Shown here piece by piece: positions 48,993-60,666 of a DNA stretch of 64,000 nt. Both the position numbers and the translations under genes were made by a program. Position 1 is the stretch's first letter. The number at the start of each line of letters is the position of its first letter. Below the pieces are notes generated by a model. That model was not told where the DNA came from, made no database searches, and worked only from the letters and a program-made list of their open reading frames with translations. The stretch spans positions 6,121,456 through 6,185,455 of the forward strand of contig JAEVLN010000002.1 in the NCBI GenBank assembly GCA_018350325.1, written 5' to 3'. This stretch comes from Globodera rostochiensis. Its lineage: Eukaryota > Nematoda > Chromadorea > Rhabditida > Heteroderidae.

Positions 48993-50435
48993 ATGATGGA
49001 CTTTGTCGAATGGTCTTACTCAGTTCACACTCTATTCATCTACCTAACCATTTGTATAACCATTCCGTCGATGGCACTTTATATTGCCGAAGTTGTCGTC
49101 ATCGTTCGGCACAAAAAGTTCCAAAACTCATTCTACGCACTCTTTGTTATGCGGGCAATTCCGGTAATAAATTCAAATTAACAAAACTCAGAATTACCGA
49201 GTAATTATGAAAATTAGATCTATTGTTAATCGTTAAAAGCTTTTCACCAAATAATTTAGGATTGTCTTTGCGTGTTGAACTCTTTCTACGGCTATCGGCT
49301 GCCCTCCATAATCGGCTCCCTGTTGTACCCGATTTATTCAAAGTTCCCAAATTGGATGCTTGCAATGTTCTTTTTTTTTGGCGGGCACACATTCCAAACG
49401 AATAATTTGGTCACGGTTTTTATACTGCTGAACCGATTGACCGCAATCGTAATGCCAATAAAACATGAAAAGGTCGTTTTTTAATATTAAACCTAATTTT
49501 ATAACAACAAACAATTGGCTATTTTAAGATGTGGCAAAAATTTCTTCCATTTATAACAATTTTTGTTTACATTGTCCCAACATTCACATGCTGGTCGATG
49601 TTTAAAATGAATGCAATCAACCAATTGAATTATCCAAATTCAACGACTGACCGCAGTTTCATCATAAATGAAGCTGGAGATGTAATTTCTAACAATTTCT
49701 GAAATTCAAATAAATTATTCATTTCATTAAGGCACCGAACATCAAATATTCCTTTTATATTAGTGCCGCTTTCTCCGTAATTTTTTTAGTTTTATGCGTT
49801 TTGTTAAACATTTGCACATTCGTGGCTTACAAATTACATGTAACAAAAATTGGCTTAAATGGCGGGAACAACGAAGCTTTAATCGAGAGGAAAATGATGA
49901 TTTATGCAGTGACAACATTTGTGGGTCACATGTTCGTCGCAAGCCTATTTTTGGTAATGAAAAAATAAATATTAAAGTTAATCAATTTAAAACAAATATA
50001 TAAATACATAGCGTGATTAGTAATCCAAACATTTTAACATCACAGATTCTAATTAGCAACTTTAATGATCCGAAAACAACGGTGATGTTCGTCATCTATT
50101 ACCCACTGGTCATGGACACAGGTAGTTGGAGTTAAATAAATTGTTTCCAAATTGAGACTCAAAATCTGAAGACTGAAATTTAAACAGTCTAATCACCAAC
50201 AGGTACGGTAGTGCTCTCCAGTTGGTTACTGTTGTGGGCCAGCGGCACATTCCGTCAACAGCTGATCAGAGATTTTGGGATCATTCGCAAAACAACAAAT
50301 ATTCCAAATATTCGTGTCGATGCAATTGAAGGACTCCGAAGCAATACTCGTTGGGCAGTTGGGGGAGGAGCTGTTGGCCATCAATTGCAGAGCAGAATTT
50401 ACAGTTCTGTACAACAATTGCCAGCAATTTCTTAA
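48993..50435 (+). CDS. Srg-like serpentine chemoreceptor, gene 2
   Basis: Six exons: 48993-49163, 49260-49472, 49529-49681, 49732-49953, 50046-50121, 50203-50435. GT..AG introns and consistent phases give 355 residues. Exon sizes 1-4 are identical to gene 1; exon 5 is one codon shorter and exon 6 five codons longer. Seven hydrophobic segments; the TM3 end is FILLNRLTAIVMPIKHEK, and TM7 leads into SSWLLLWASGTFRQQLI. Two adjacent ATGs start the frame (MMDFVEW); either may be used. Introns are 50-96 bp with no insertion. A tandem-type paralogue of gene 1, 14 kb apart on the same strand. The C-terminal tails diverge most. Confidence 0.87.
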
Positions 50436-50596
50436 TTTTACATAAAAAATCACTGTACTGGAGTTATTGAATGCTAATGGATGAATCGCAGTTCTGAGCT
50501 TATTTCATGTCATTTCTTTTGACATTTCGTCAAATATATTGAGGGGTTTGAGAATAAATCTAAAGTGCTACTTTTTAGAGATTTGAAACATGGTGA

Positions 50597-51204
50597 TCAA
50601 AGGAAAAACGAACGAACTAATTATACATATCTAATTAATGTGCACATTTTTGGGTCACTCGTGATTATACCGTCCCCATTCATTTATATTAACGATTCCC
50701 TGTCGATCAATTTAAAATCTCGTTTTGTTTATTTTCTTTCTGGCTTATTCATATTTGAAGCCCCCTTCTAATTCAGGGTTCGGTGCTTTAGCATCTTTTT
50801 GTGGTTTTCGATAATCTAATAATGTTTTTTTGAAAGGGATGCTTTGATGCTTTTTTGTGGGTTTTTGTGAGCTTATCTATTAGACAAAATTTTTCACATA
50901 AAAATGCAATAAAAATTGATTTTGATTTTGTGTATTTGTACTGATTTAGAAATGCCCAACAAACAAAAATATCTTTCTGAAAGTGAATTCAAGTGTGTCG
51001 TCAAAAGATGCTTTGCTGCTTTTTGTCTACTTTTTGTCTACTTTTGAAGTCGATTAGATTTTTAAGGAAAAACAAGACGAACTAATTATATCTAATTAAT
51101 TTGCACATTTTTGGGTCACAAGTGAATATACCGTCCCCATTCATTTATATAACGATTCCCTGCCGATCAGTTAAACATCTCGTTTTGTTTATTTTCTTTC
51201 CGGC
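50597..51204. repeat. Pair of 150-bp direct repeats
   Basis: 50597-50748 and 51062-51204 share long stretches (ttgcacatttttgggtcac, taccgtccccattcatttat, atctcgttttgtttattttc). The second copy ends at the 3' end of the CAP gene, so it may be a duplicated 3' flank. No coding frame of interest; the ATG frame at 50565-50771 is repeat. Confidence 0.75.
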
Positions 51205-51214
51205 ACAGGCAACA

Positions 51215-52178
51215 TTATGGCAAAACGCATAGTCCGCTGGTACTGTTACAGGAAGCCCCACTGTAGTCTGAGCACCCACTGCACGCTGTGCCCTTTTTGT
51301 AGACGGCATGGTCAATATAGGAACCCCTGAAATGTTTGGTGGATGAGTTAATTAATGGAGAGGGAATGCTTTTGAACATTTAAAACAAAAAAGTCGAAGA
51401 TGGGCGGGACCCGCACAAATGTAATTCAGCAGTTCACATCCAGCCCCAACCCGCCATTGCCAACAACAACTAACCTTGAACTATAGTTGCACACAACCCA
51501 AGTCTTCCATGCGGGGTTGCGGCAGCGTGCCATGGCACATCCAATTTGCGCCGTTTTGGCCCAGGCTTGCTTAATGTATTCAAACAATTATAGAATCATC
51601 CAATGCCTGACCTAAACTGTCATTCTCATTTGTAATTTGATCTTATAAACGTGGCTCTGGCTCTTAAGCAAAACATTTACCTCGGTCCAGTTCTTAGTGT
51701 CCTTGTCGTACTCGTTTGGGCCCAGGATAAGACTCGACTGTAACCCGTGCTGCTTCAACTCCGCCCACCACGCGTCGCATGCCTGCTTCAGGGCATCCGC
51801 TACAATTGGAAACTTTAAAACTGAATTCACCTCTTTGATACCTTCGGTGATCGTCGATGAGCTAATCTTGTACGAGTTTTCGCCCATGCTTCTTCTTTTG
51901 AACGGGTTCGAGCGTTCCATTGTGCACTGGTTGGCCCAGTTTTGGGCAATCCTCTCAGCGTCCGTGTTGTACTTTAGCTGTATCAAATTGCTGCCAGCCG
52001 GCATCGTACCGGTGAGGTTTGCCGCGGTGCCCTTGGCCAGCGTTGAGCGGTAGTTGTTGTGGCACGCGAGCACAGAGGCGCGGCTGGACGCTGAAAGTGC
52101 CAGAACGGAGCATGGAATTTCTGAGAACGCAATGAGCAGCAAGCAAAGAGCAGAAATTGTTGGGTGCGAAAACGACAT
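51215..52178 (-). CDS. Secreted CAP (SCP/TAPS) domain protein
   Basis: Three exons on minus: 52178-51681, 51569-51475, 51326-51215; GT..AG introns, consistent phases, 234 residues. Residues 1-27 form a signal peptide (core ALCLLLIAF). The CAP domain shows the first His (CHNNYR, His40), Glu100 (MGENSY), Glu140 (DAWWAEL), then WAKTAQIGCAMARC (169-182) and a cysteine-rich tail GTACSGCSDYSG..GLCVLP. The in-frame TTG six bases upstream is not the start. Nematode venom-allergen-like/ASP proteins of this type are secreted, and in parasites often come from gland cells. Odd point: the usual GHxTQ stretch before the WAKT motif is absent at the exon 1/2 junction, so the second cavity His is missing in this model. 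Confidence 0.9.
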
Positions 52179-52184
52179 TTTCAA

Positions 52185-54240
52185 ATGGATTTTGCGATTT
52201 TTGGATGTCTGAAATGAACGGATTTGTTGTGCCGTTGAACGGAATGAATTGTCATTGCTTTTTTTCAGTGAGAGTGAAATAAATTAATTAGAAGGGCTAA
52301 TTCTTTGGGTGTTTAATCAGCCACATAAATTAGCCACCATTGAAACATTTTGTTTTAATTTTTCGTGGATTTCCTGCGCAGCTGTTCAAATAAGAAAATT
52401 TGAAATCTCTCTGTTGAAGCTTAGAAAATAAATTTTTTAAACTATTTTTAATCGTTTTCAACATTTCTTTTATTAATTTACACCGAAGATTTATTTTGTG
52501 TTTTATTTGTTTTCTCATGTAATAATCTTGTTTGATTTTTAATATTACTTCTGGTCATTAATTTTTAAATTTTAATAAGAGAATTTTGTTGTTTCGCTTA
52601 ATCATTTTTTGAAAAATTGTTAAGATGCTTTTATATTCAATTGCATTCCATGGATTAGTAATTGTTGTGTCCAATTAAATTGTATTGGCATCGACTCCCA
52701 CAAATTTACTTTATTTTTAATTTATTCAAGCATCAACCAATACAAAATTGACTTATAACCATTTGACCTACAAATTAACGTAGATATGTCACTTTAAGTG
52801 AATAGTCCATTTTCGAGGACTTAATTTCGCATATAAAGACATTTTTCAATTAATAAAAAAGAGGGCCAATTTCAAAAAATTTTATGTTACATATTTAAGC
52901 ATTTTGGCTTTTCAATTTACATTCTAAATTTTGGTTTTTTTGCTTTTTACTAAAAAATCGGTTATTTTGTTTATAATTAAAATACTGAAAAGATTTAATA
53001 CATTAAACTCATCAATTCTTAAAAATTATGATTTTTATTATATCGTGGTTTTTGATCGTGTATAATCCGCCTCCTTATATGCATTAAAAGCTGAGATTCA
53101 AAAAAAATCTTTTACTTTTGGCAGCTAAAGAATAAAAAAAATGGTTTTTTTTTGATTTTTTTGAGGTTTATTCTTAAAATATGCGATTTTTAAGCCCTCA
53201 CATGGAATAAAAGAGAATGCCACCGTCTTTTTCAGGTTCCCTTTCGATAAAAAAGGATTCAAATTTGGTTCCATTTAACGCAAATACTTTCCTTTTTAAA
53301 ATGTTTGCTATTTTTTACGAATCCCCCCCCCCCCCCCCTCCTCCTCTTCGGTGTGTCTGTTGGCCAAAGGGCTCCATTTGGGCGCCACACCGGCCTAATC
53401 GTTCAGCGGGACGCACTGGCCCATTTACTAGAAATTTGATTTTTGTAGTGCTCGAAAGTGATGCGGACGGACAAGCAAAGGTGTTTGATGTGTAATGAGC
53501 ATGTTATGCTTTTGTTAAGATGTTCTTTTAATTTATTTTGAATTATCGTTTTTCCTGGCTTAATTTGTTTCAAATGTATACTCCAAATTGCTGCGATCGG
53601 TAATCATTCCCCCATTAGTTGCTATGAAGGTTGGGCGGCTGGATTCGAATCTGCTTTAAGCCCTGCGCCGCAGGATTTAGCCAAAAAGTCATTTATTTCG
53701 CGATTTTTGGGAAAAATTATGCTAAAGGGGTGACTTTATTATTTTCGTGCGAAAGTTGTCACGCATTTTTGAGATTTTGAAATAAGCTTACTTTTTCTAT
53801 AAATTTTTTTTATATTTTAAAAATTGAAGCATAACCAGAATAAAGCAGGGATGCCAGATACCTATGCGCTTGGGGTGATCATTCCCCCCCCCCCCCGCCG
53901 TCGGTCGCGTCCTTTCGTCCCACAGTGTGGAATGATGACAGAGAAAAGAAGAGAGAGAGAGGAAATGTCTGTTTCACTGTTTCCCACTCTTTTCTCCTCT
54001 TTCTCTGATTCGCTTTATGAGTCTGCCTGCGTATGACAGACAATCAATGGAGTATGAGTGTAGGGCGTCATTTTTAGTGCCGTTCACTATCCATTCGTTC
54101 ATTATCATCCATTTTTTGGTGCAAAGTTTGGCGGTGTTCGTCAGTCCGTCCATTTTTCCTCAGTTTGGATTTGTTTTGATTTGAGTTATATGATTTTAAA
54201 GTCCCCCTTTGATTATATGTATGTAATATGTCGATATTGA
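52185..54240. other. T-rich spacer with poly-C tracts
   Basis: Poly-C runs at 53325-53339 and 53885-53896 lie in GC-rich stretches that give spurious frames (53217-53495, 53824-54036). A GAGAGA-type tract occurs at 53940-53965. Base bias flips from T-rich to A-rich near 54.25 kb. No gene supported. Confidence 0.5.
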
Positions 54241-54638
54241 TCTAACAATTGTAAAGAAATGTTTGATTAAAATGCTGTGAAATAAATATTAATCATTAAC
54301 GCCAACAAAAAAAAACGGAATACCAAGCGTTTTTACTTTTTAAGCCAACAAAACAACTAGGCATTCAACTTTACTTAAATAAAAATACTATAAAAATTAA
54401 AATCTCTAAAGCAACATTGGAATGAAATTAAATTTAAAACTGAAATAAAAAATTGGTTCAAAAGTATATAAATTAATCGTCAATCAATTATTACGGTATT
54501 TAGGTATCAGCAAAATTGTTATTTTCTGATGTGTAGAAGAAAAGTATAAATACCTAATTAACAAAATATAAAAGCAAGCTTAAATTATTTAATCCTTAAT
54601 CATTTCAAGATAAATGCATAAAGCAAGAATATAAATAA

Positions 54639-54842
54639 TTATTTTACACGAAAGACAAATAAGCAGAATAAAGAAAATATTTTTACAAAAAATTCACTAG
54701 CGATTAGTTGTGGAATAAATATTTGCCGAACATCGTCGCTTTTAAAATTTTTTAATGGTTTATTAATAGGAATCAAATTTACTTCGACATTATATAATCT
54801 TGAAAGAATCAAATTATCGTGAAGCATGAGTTCAATAAAACG
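54639..54842 (-). CDS. Candidate terminal exon, unknown
   Basis: On minus, an acceptor-like ggtttattaag precedes about 67 sense codons ending at TAA 54639. It begins NNRFIELMLHDNLILSRLYN and includes KSDDVRQIFIPQLIASEF. The phase (0) would accept the M16-like exon upstream at 54996-55071, but the sequence does not match the expected next part of M16 peptidases. Uncertain. Confidence 0.3.
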   Translation of the reverse strand, partial: RFIELMLHDNLILSRLYNVEVNLIPINKPLKNFKSDDVRQIFIPQLIASEFFVKIFSLFCLFVFRVK

Positions 54843-54995
54843 ATTGTTCTTAATAAACCGCTTTTAAAATCCTCATTTTAATTTAATTAATATAACGATA
54901 CGTTAATGTTAATAATGCTTGCCATGAAACAATTCATTAAACAAGAATTAAAGCAAATGATAATAAACAATGAATGCAGATTCAATGTAGATTAC

Positions 54996-55071
54996 CTCAT
55001 TGGCCAGATGCCTCAAAACATTTTCCTTCCTATATGGTGGGCCAAAGGTCAAGATGCATTTTTTGTGTTGC
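54996..55071 (-). CDS. M16-like peptidase exon, part 2
   Basis: 76 nt on minus between acceptor cacatgaag and donor AATGAG|gtaatc. The peptide contains PPYRKENVLRHLANE, which aligns with the (Y)PYKGVLDxLANR segment that follows the zinc motif in C05D11.1-type M16 peptidases. It starts with the one base needed to complete the split glycine codon of the upstream exon (55416-55460). The overlapping plus-strand ATG frame (54906-55163) is treated as a shadow. Confidence 0.55.
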
Positions 55072-55415
55072 CTTCATGTGTCACCTTTTTTTTATTGACT
55101 GGAAGGATAACTAATTATTTTAATATAACAAAAAAAAGCAAAATAAATTTTAAAAAAGTTTAAATAAAAAGTATTTAATAAACAAAGAAACTAAAATTTA
55201 GGTCGTTTATTGCTAGTTAATATTTAGAACGCATAAAGATTAATAGGTAATTATATAAAACAACGAATTTTAAAAAATGTATTTTCCTTAATACAAATGA
55301 AAAATATTAATATAAGGAAAAACAAATATTATGACATTCTTAAATTTGAATTTTTTTAACTTAAAACAAGAATTCTCTCATTTGCGCATTAATTAACCAT
55401 CGCAGATTAATAAAC

Positions 55416-55460
55416 CCAAGGTAAAGCAGATGTTCCAGGGTGTGCGGCAACCCATCATCG
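55416..55460 (-). CDS. M16-like peptidase exon with HxxEH motif
   Basis: 45 nt on minus between acceptor caaaacacag and donor TTGG|gtttat. It encodes DDGLPHTLEHLLYLG. The HTLEH is the inverted zinc motif HxxEH of M16 metallopeptidases (two His bind zinc, the Glu is the catalytic base), and DDGLPHTLEH is characteristic of the C05D11.1/presequence-protease-like subgroup. Full proteins have about 1000 residues; only this core and the following exon were recognised, so the gene may be a fragment or have tiny exons in long introns. Confidence 0.6.
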
Positions 55461-55639
55461 CTGTGTTTTGCGCTTAATGGAGATTCCAAATATAAAGTGA
55501 ATAATTAATATTAAAAATAAAAATATATAAGAAATGAATATTTTAATTCTAACAGAAAAAATTTAGTTCACTCACAAATATACTATTTGGCCTAAGTGTT
55601 TTCCAATGACGCGTTTCAGGACATATTAATAGAAACACG

Positions 55640-55920
55640 AGTGCTGTTATTAGAGCCCGGTCGAGACGAGAATCTCGTCTCGAATATCGACAAAGCTCGA
55701 CGAGATTCTCGAGAAATCTCGTCTTAAACAAAACTGAATTTTCGAAATTTTTCGAGACCTTGGGTTTTTTTGAGAATCTCATCTCGAGTCTCGCTCGAAA
55801 GAAGCTCGAGATTCTCGATCTCGATTCCAAAAATTTTCCATAAAAACAGTGCTTTTCTTAACAAAGATTGCCAATTTATGTAAAAAAATCCCCCGGCGGC
55901 GCCTTTCGGCACAGCCGGAC
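55640..55920. repeat. Palindromic TCTCGTCTCGA-rich element
   Basis: TAGAGCCCGGTCGAGACGAG at 55648 begins a run of CTCGAGA/TCTCGTCT palindromes to about 55830, then a GC-rich GGCGGCGCC patch at about 55893. The left end resembles a hAT terminus (TAGAG), but no matching right end was found. The minus-strand frames here (55549-55830, 55724-55912) run through this repeat. Confidence 0.5.
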
Positions 55921-55924
55921 ATAC

Positions 55925-56715
55925 TCCAAAAAATCAATTCCCACTATTTAACATAACAATTTTCAAAACTCCTTGTAGAATTTGTTAATTTAGCAATCGC
56001 TTATCTACAGATTATCAAAATATAGAAAATTACACGTTTTTCTAAAAAATTGTTAGATACCGACCATAAAAATAATAAAATAAAATGTGCAATTAAAAAT
56101 CAGAAGCGTTATTGATGACTACAATCCCATGATTAAGGTGGACTCACATAATAAAGCTAACTAACAAAGAAAATATCAAAAAAATTTTTTTAAATTGCTT
56201 ATTAAGATTTAAAAAAATTCTAACGCAGATATTTGATGTATTATGGCTTCAACTGAAAACCTATAAACTGTTATTGTAAATGCCTTTAAAATAAAAATAT
56301 TTAAAATTTTCTTTCGAAGTAATTAAAGTTTTCAAAACAGGACATAAAATAACAAAACAATAATATTCAGAAGCCACACACATTGTTATTAAAGTACATT
56401 TACAATCATGAAATAAAAAAAATTTATTATTTTATTGAAGAAGGAAAAAAATAATTTTATTTTATTGAAAAAAGAAAACAAGTTTACCATAAAGATCTGG
56501 CAGCAGTTAGACCCCGCCGAGCGAAATCGCGCCGACCAGGATTCATTTAATAGATGATAGTTATTTTAAATTGCGATGTTTCGATTAAAGAGAAAAAAAA
56601 ACATGCAAATGTTTAATATTTTTAAATTAATTTTATTAACTAAAATGAAAATTTTTTGGCGATTAGAATGAAGAGAAACCTAAATTAATTTGATTGAATT
56701 TCATATGAAATTACA
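55925..56715. other. A-rich spacer
   Basis: No confident feature. A GC island at 56500-56555 is open on both strands (plus: WQQLDPAERNRADQDSF; minus: NPGRRDFARRGLTAARSL before gtaaac) and cannot be oriented. Confidence 0.4.
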
Positions 56716-56721
56716 AATTAC

Positions 56722-56787
56722 GAAAAGCTGGTACAAATTGAGCCGCGGCTGAGGGCCATAAAATCGTCTTTCATCTTTGATGCCGCA
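56722..56787 (-). CDS. Candidate 66-nt exon, unknown
   Basis: On minus, acceptor taattcacag, 22 sense codons (CGIKDERRFYGPQPRLNLYQ then LF) and donor TTC|gtaatt. The splice signals are among the best in this domain. Upstream of the M16-like exons on the same strand, but no link in sequence can be shown. Confidence 0.4.
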
Positions 56788-57219
56788 CTGTGAATTAAAT
56801 TATTTATACCACATAAACATACATACTAAACTGCTGCTTGGTTTTGATTGAAACAAAATCGTATTAATTGATAATAAAATATTCAATGCGAAAGATACTT
56901 TTTAAAAATGTAATTAGTTAATACTAACATTTATGGTATAAAAAATAAAATTATATATCTTTTATCTTTATTTGGATAATAAAATTTTACTAAAAAACTA
57001 TTTCGGGGTTTTCGTCACTAAAATAGTGACGAAACTATTTGGCAAAAAATGGCTTTTTGTCATTATTTTCGCCTCTATTTTGGCATTTTTTGATACAAAA
57101 AAAATGAATTTTTAATTTCTAGTCATGATCCCTAATCAACTCACATTCTATTCGCAAAAGTTACATGTTCTCAAAATAAAGTAAGCACTTAAGTATGAGA
57201 TATAGAATACTCTGCCGCC

Positions 57220-57325
57220 CTATTCAACATCTACTACACTCAACCCGGAAAAAGAAAAGATTAACAGTATTCTTATCTCTGTAGTGTTGTCAGCATCGAA
57301 ACATTTTATTTTCCACCGGATCGAA
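57220..57325 (-). CDS. Candidate terminal exon, unknown
   Basis: Acceptor atgtttcttcaaag, then one base plus 34 sense codons to TAG: KIKCFDADNTTEIRILLIFS then FSGLSVVDVE. A diverged copy of its start and upstream intron occurs at 57490-57575, where the reading stops sooner (RRKRFRSRIGE). Confidence 0.3.
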
Positions 57326-57608
57326 CTTTGAAGAAACATTGAATTAATTTACGAATAAAACAAAGTTTTCTTAATTAAACTTTTAATAAAATAATAAAAA
57401 CAATAATAAGAAGAACAACTTATTATTTTATTCTAGTCAATATTTATTAATCCGGCTATTCACCAATTCTCGATCGAAACCTTTTCCTACGGATGGAACT
57501 TTGAAGAAACATTGAATCAATTTACGAAATAAAACAGAGTTTTCTTAATTAAACTTTTAATAAAATAATAAAAAAACAATTTAATGAAAAAATTACCAAA
57601 CAAAAATC

Positions 57609-57764
57609 TTAAACAAATAGTAATTTATACATAAATGAAATCAATTTTAACAAATTCTGCCCTCTCTGGTGCCCGGCGTGATAGGCAGCCTTCTCGAGGC
57701 GCTGGGCGTAACTAGCCACCCATCCATGTATTTGGTGGGTGAAACGAGGACGAGACAGAAATAC
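57609..57764 (-). CDS. Open frame, unknown protein
   Basis: Fifty-one sense codons on minus to TAA at 57609. The GC core encodes HGWVASYAQRLEKAAYHAGH followed by QRGQNLLK, a helical, charged stretch. A second minus frame is open over the same core. No family recognised; flanks are A-rich on plus. Confidence 0.35.
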   Translation of the reverse strand, partial: VFLSRPRFTHQIHGWVASYAQRLEKAAYHAGHQRGQNLLKLISFMYKLLFV

Positions 57765-59730
57765 TCAAATTACTTAAAAAAACATACGTTAGATTTTCAA
57801 TATTGCAGGCAAATACTAAACTAAAATTATTAAAAAAATATAAAAACATTTTATTTCAAATAAAATAATCTAAAATTAACGATAAATTTATATAAAGTTT
57901 CAAAAATAATTTTAACAATTTATAACAAAAATAATATTTTACAATTCTGTAATTAACATTTTGAAATAAAAAGGTGTTTTCGAAAACAATATTTTAAAAA
58001 ACGCGAAAAAAGTCGGCATAATATTATAAAAATAAAACAAGATAAATATTTACAAAATGTAGAACATAAAAAAAACGCCTTAAAACTTCAGCTAGCTTCT
58101 CAAGCAAACTTCGAATAGATCAATTTGCGACACGTTTTTTTTTAAACGATATAAATATTACGCGCAAAAAATAACATGTAAAAAAATCAAAAAAAATACT
58201 GGAAATGTAAATAGTTACAATTTTAGGCTCGTGTGTCTGTCATTGACCTATTAATAAAATAAAAAACTTATAAATAATTAAGATTTTTATCGCACGTTCA
58301 ATAAATGTTCTACAATTAGGTAATAAAGCGCAAAATAGGTTTAAGAACATTGTGTGATATTCATTTTGCCTCGCATTTGTTGGCATACCCAGCAGGATTG
58401 TAAACAATATTATGCAACCGGTTAATAAATATTTCAAAATTCTTTAGCTAAATTAATTATATAAAATAAATTTTAAAAGGTGTAAAGGTAAAGCGACGGG
58501 ACAATATAATTCTTTCTAATATTTATGAAAATTTGCTTAAGATAATCCAAAGAATAACTGAACAAATCCGCAATCATTTCATTTTTTCGACCGCAACAAA
58601 TAATAATGAATCTAAAGGCAGAATGTTTATTAATATATTTACTTAAACATTAAACACATAAATTCAAAAAATTTGGATCTCTTTTACATAAAAAAATATA
58701 ATAATCTCGCGTTATAAAACATCTATCTGTAAAAAAATTATACTTAACAACTAGGCCAAGTACGCGAGCACGGACTAAAAACGATGTGCTGTTACAAATC
58801 AGGTACACAAATGGCAACTTTTAGAGTTTAAAGTACCAAACAATTAAATAAATAAAGGAATAAAGACTATTTTAAAATTGTGTTAAAACAATTACAAATC
58901 AAAAAGAACAAAATAAGAATTTTATTAAAACTTGCCTCCGTTTTTGTGTTTGGCGAAGGAAATAAAATTTTTATTTAGTATGTTTAAAATAAAGCTTCAA
59001 TCAAAAATTAAATATTAAATTTAATGAAATGTTTAAATCAATTTTAACACTAAAATCAAAAACCTATGCGGGTTGGAGAATTGGAAATGGGTAACACTCC
59101 GCAAGAAATTTGTGAAGAATGTCCAATGTTCTTTAATTTTTTGATTTTAAACAAAAAAAACGTGCTAAGAGCATTATTAAACATAAACCAATGTAACTTT
59201 TTTAATTGCAAAAACTTTTGAAAAAATCCCTAATCTAAAAAGTTGCACAAAAAAAATATTTTAAAAGTGTGTTATAAATTGTACTTAATCTAAAAATATT
59301 TTAAACTGATATAATAAAAATAATTATTTGCGACTGAAATGCATACATAGTAATTTACTAAGCAATTATTGCATTAAATTAATTTTAATGGTAAAACTAT
59401 ATAATGAGTTTTTTTTGTGCGTAAAATAATAACATCATCCAAATGGTTTCTCCTTAACAATTTTAAGGAATAAGAGAAAATTTATTGCATTCAATTGTTG
59501 TTTGATAAATTTAATTTGCTGGTAAATATTAAGTTTAATTTACTTTTCAAAATTGAAGAAGGAAGACAAACATGCATATTTACACGATTATACAAATCCA
59601 ACTCAAATAAAATTAAACGCAAAACGTAATTAATGTAATTATAAAAAATAATATTAGATCAGGCATCTGCTAGAAACTGGCGTATTAGAGCAAGTGCCAT
59701 TTTTGTGACGTTTAATGTGTTAAACTAAAG
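57765..59730. other. A-rich domain with repeat copies and small islands
   Basis: 58245-58375 recurs at 60375-60490, 59125-59255 at 60495-60635, and 58795-58945 at 62150-62300, all as diverged direct copies. Islands at 58745-58790 (minus, TSFLVRARVLGLVVK) and 59045-59125 (both strands) are exon-like but unresolved. Confidence 0.4.
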
Positions 59731-59734
59731 ATGC

Positions 59735-59836
59735 TTAAATCGTAAAAATATTGAACGGCTTTGATTCCTTCCGGGCAACTCCGGCGACTATGGCGCCTAG
59801 ACCAAACAGCGTTGAAAGTTCATCGTGACCACCATG
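59735..59836 (-). CDS. Open frame, unknown
   Basis: Thirty-three sense codons to TAA on minus: GGHDELSTLFGLGAIVAGVA then RKESKPFNIFTI. No acceptor precedes it directly; an internal tttggtctag could start a shorter terminal exon. Family unknown. Confidence 0.3.
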   Translation of the reverse strand, partial: HGGHDELSTLFGLGAIVAGVARKESKPFNIFTI

Positions 59837-60666
59837 TCATTAGGTAAAAAATAAATTAAAAAATAAATGCACAAATAAATTATTAATAAATTTTATCTGG
59901 AATTTAATTTAAGATTGCAATTATATCGACTTTTTAACAATCCCAGTGGGTTCACGACAACATTATAGTTATTACAAACAACAGCTAACAAACCTTGATT
60001 TGCAACATGGACGCGCAACCAATAAAAAAATTAAAAATATTAGTGTAAATGGATGTCAATAAAATAAAATACGAAAAGTAATACAAGAACTTTATAAATA
60101 CTTAATATTAATATTATTAATGTTTTAGGTTTAAGTAAGTAAAAAACTAGTAACAATATTAATAATAAAGTATCGTTTTTAAGCCGCCATAGCTCAGTTT
60201 AAAAAATTGCCAGCTTTACAAAATGGTTAATAAAAAATAACAAAACTATTCTTAAAGGGAATAAAAAACAAAGATAAAAAAGTATTATGACCATTATGAA
60301 TCATTAACCAGTTCGGGGTTAAATGAAAAACAGAGCACGAAAGTGTATTAGATTTTGCGACCCATATTTCAACCATATTAATATAATAAAAATTATAAAT
60401 AATTAAAATTTTTATAGCAGGTTAAACAAATGTTCTACAATTAATATAACGCAAAATAGTTTTAAGAACATTGTGTGATATTCATTCGCCTCAAAATGTC
60501 CAATGTTCTTTAAATTTTTTGGTTTTAAACAAAAAAAACGTGAAACTCAACAGCAAACATCATTATTATTAAACATAACCCAATGTAACTTTTTTAATTG
60601 AAAAAACTTTTTAAAAAATCCCTAATCTAAAAAAAAGTTGTATAAAAATCAGTTATTAATTAATAC

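Noticed and set aside
51612..52184. 190-codon CAP ORF starting at 52184 and ending at 51612
   Set aside because: The 52184 start is a TTG; ATG is at 52178, and the last 24 codons are intron read-through past donor GAG|gtaaat.
60180..60225. tRNA A-box-like GCCATAGCTCAGTTTAAA
   Set aside because: No B-box or acceptor partner follows; an isolated match in A-rich DNA.
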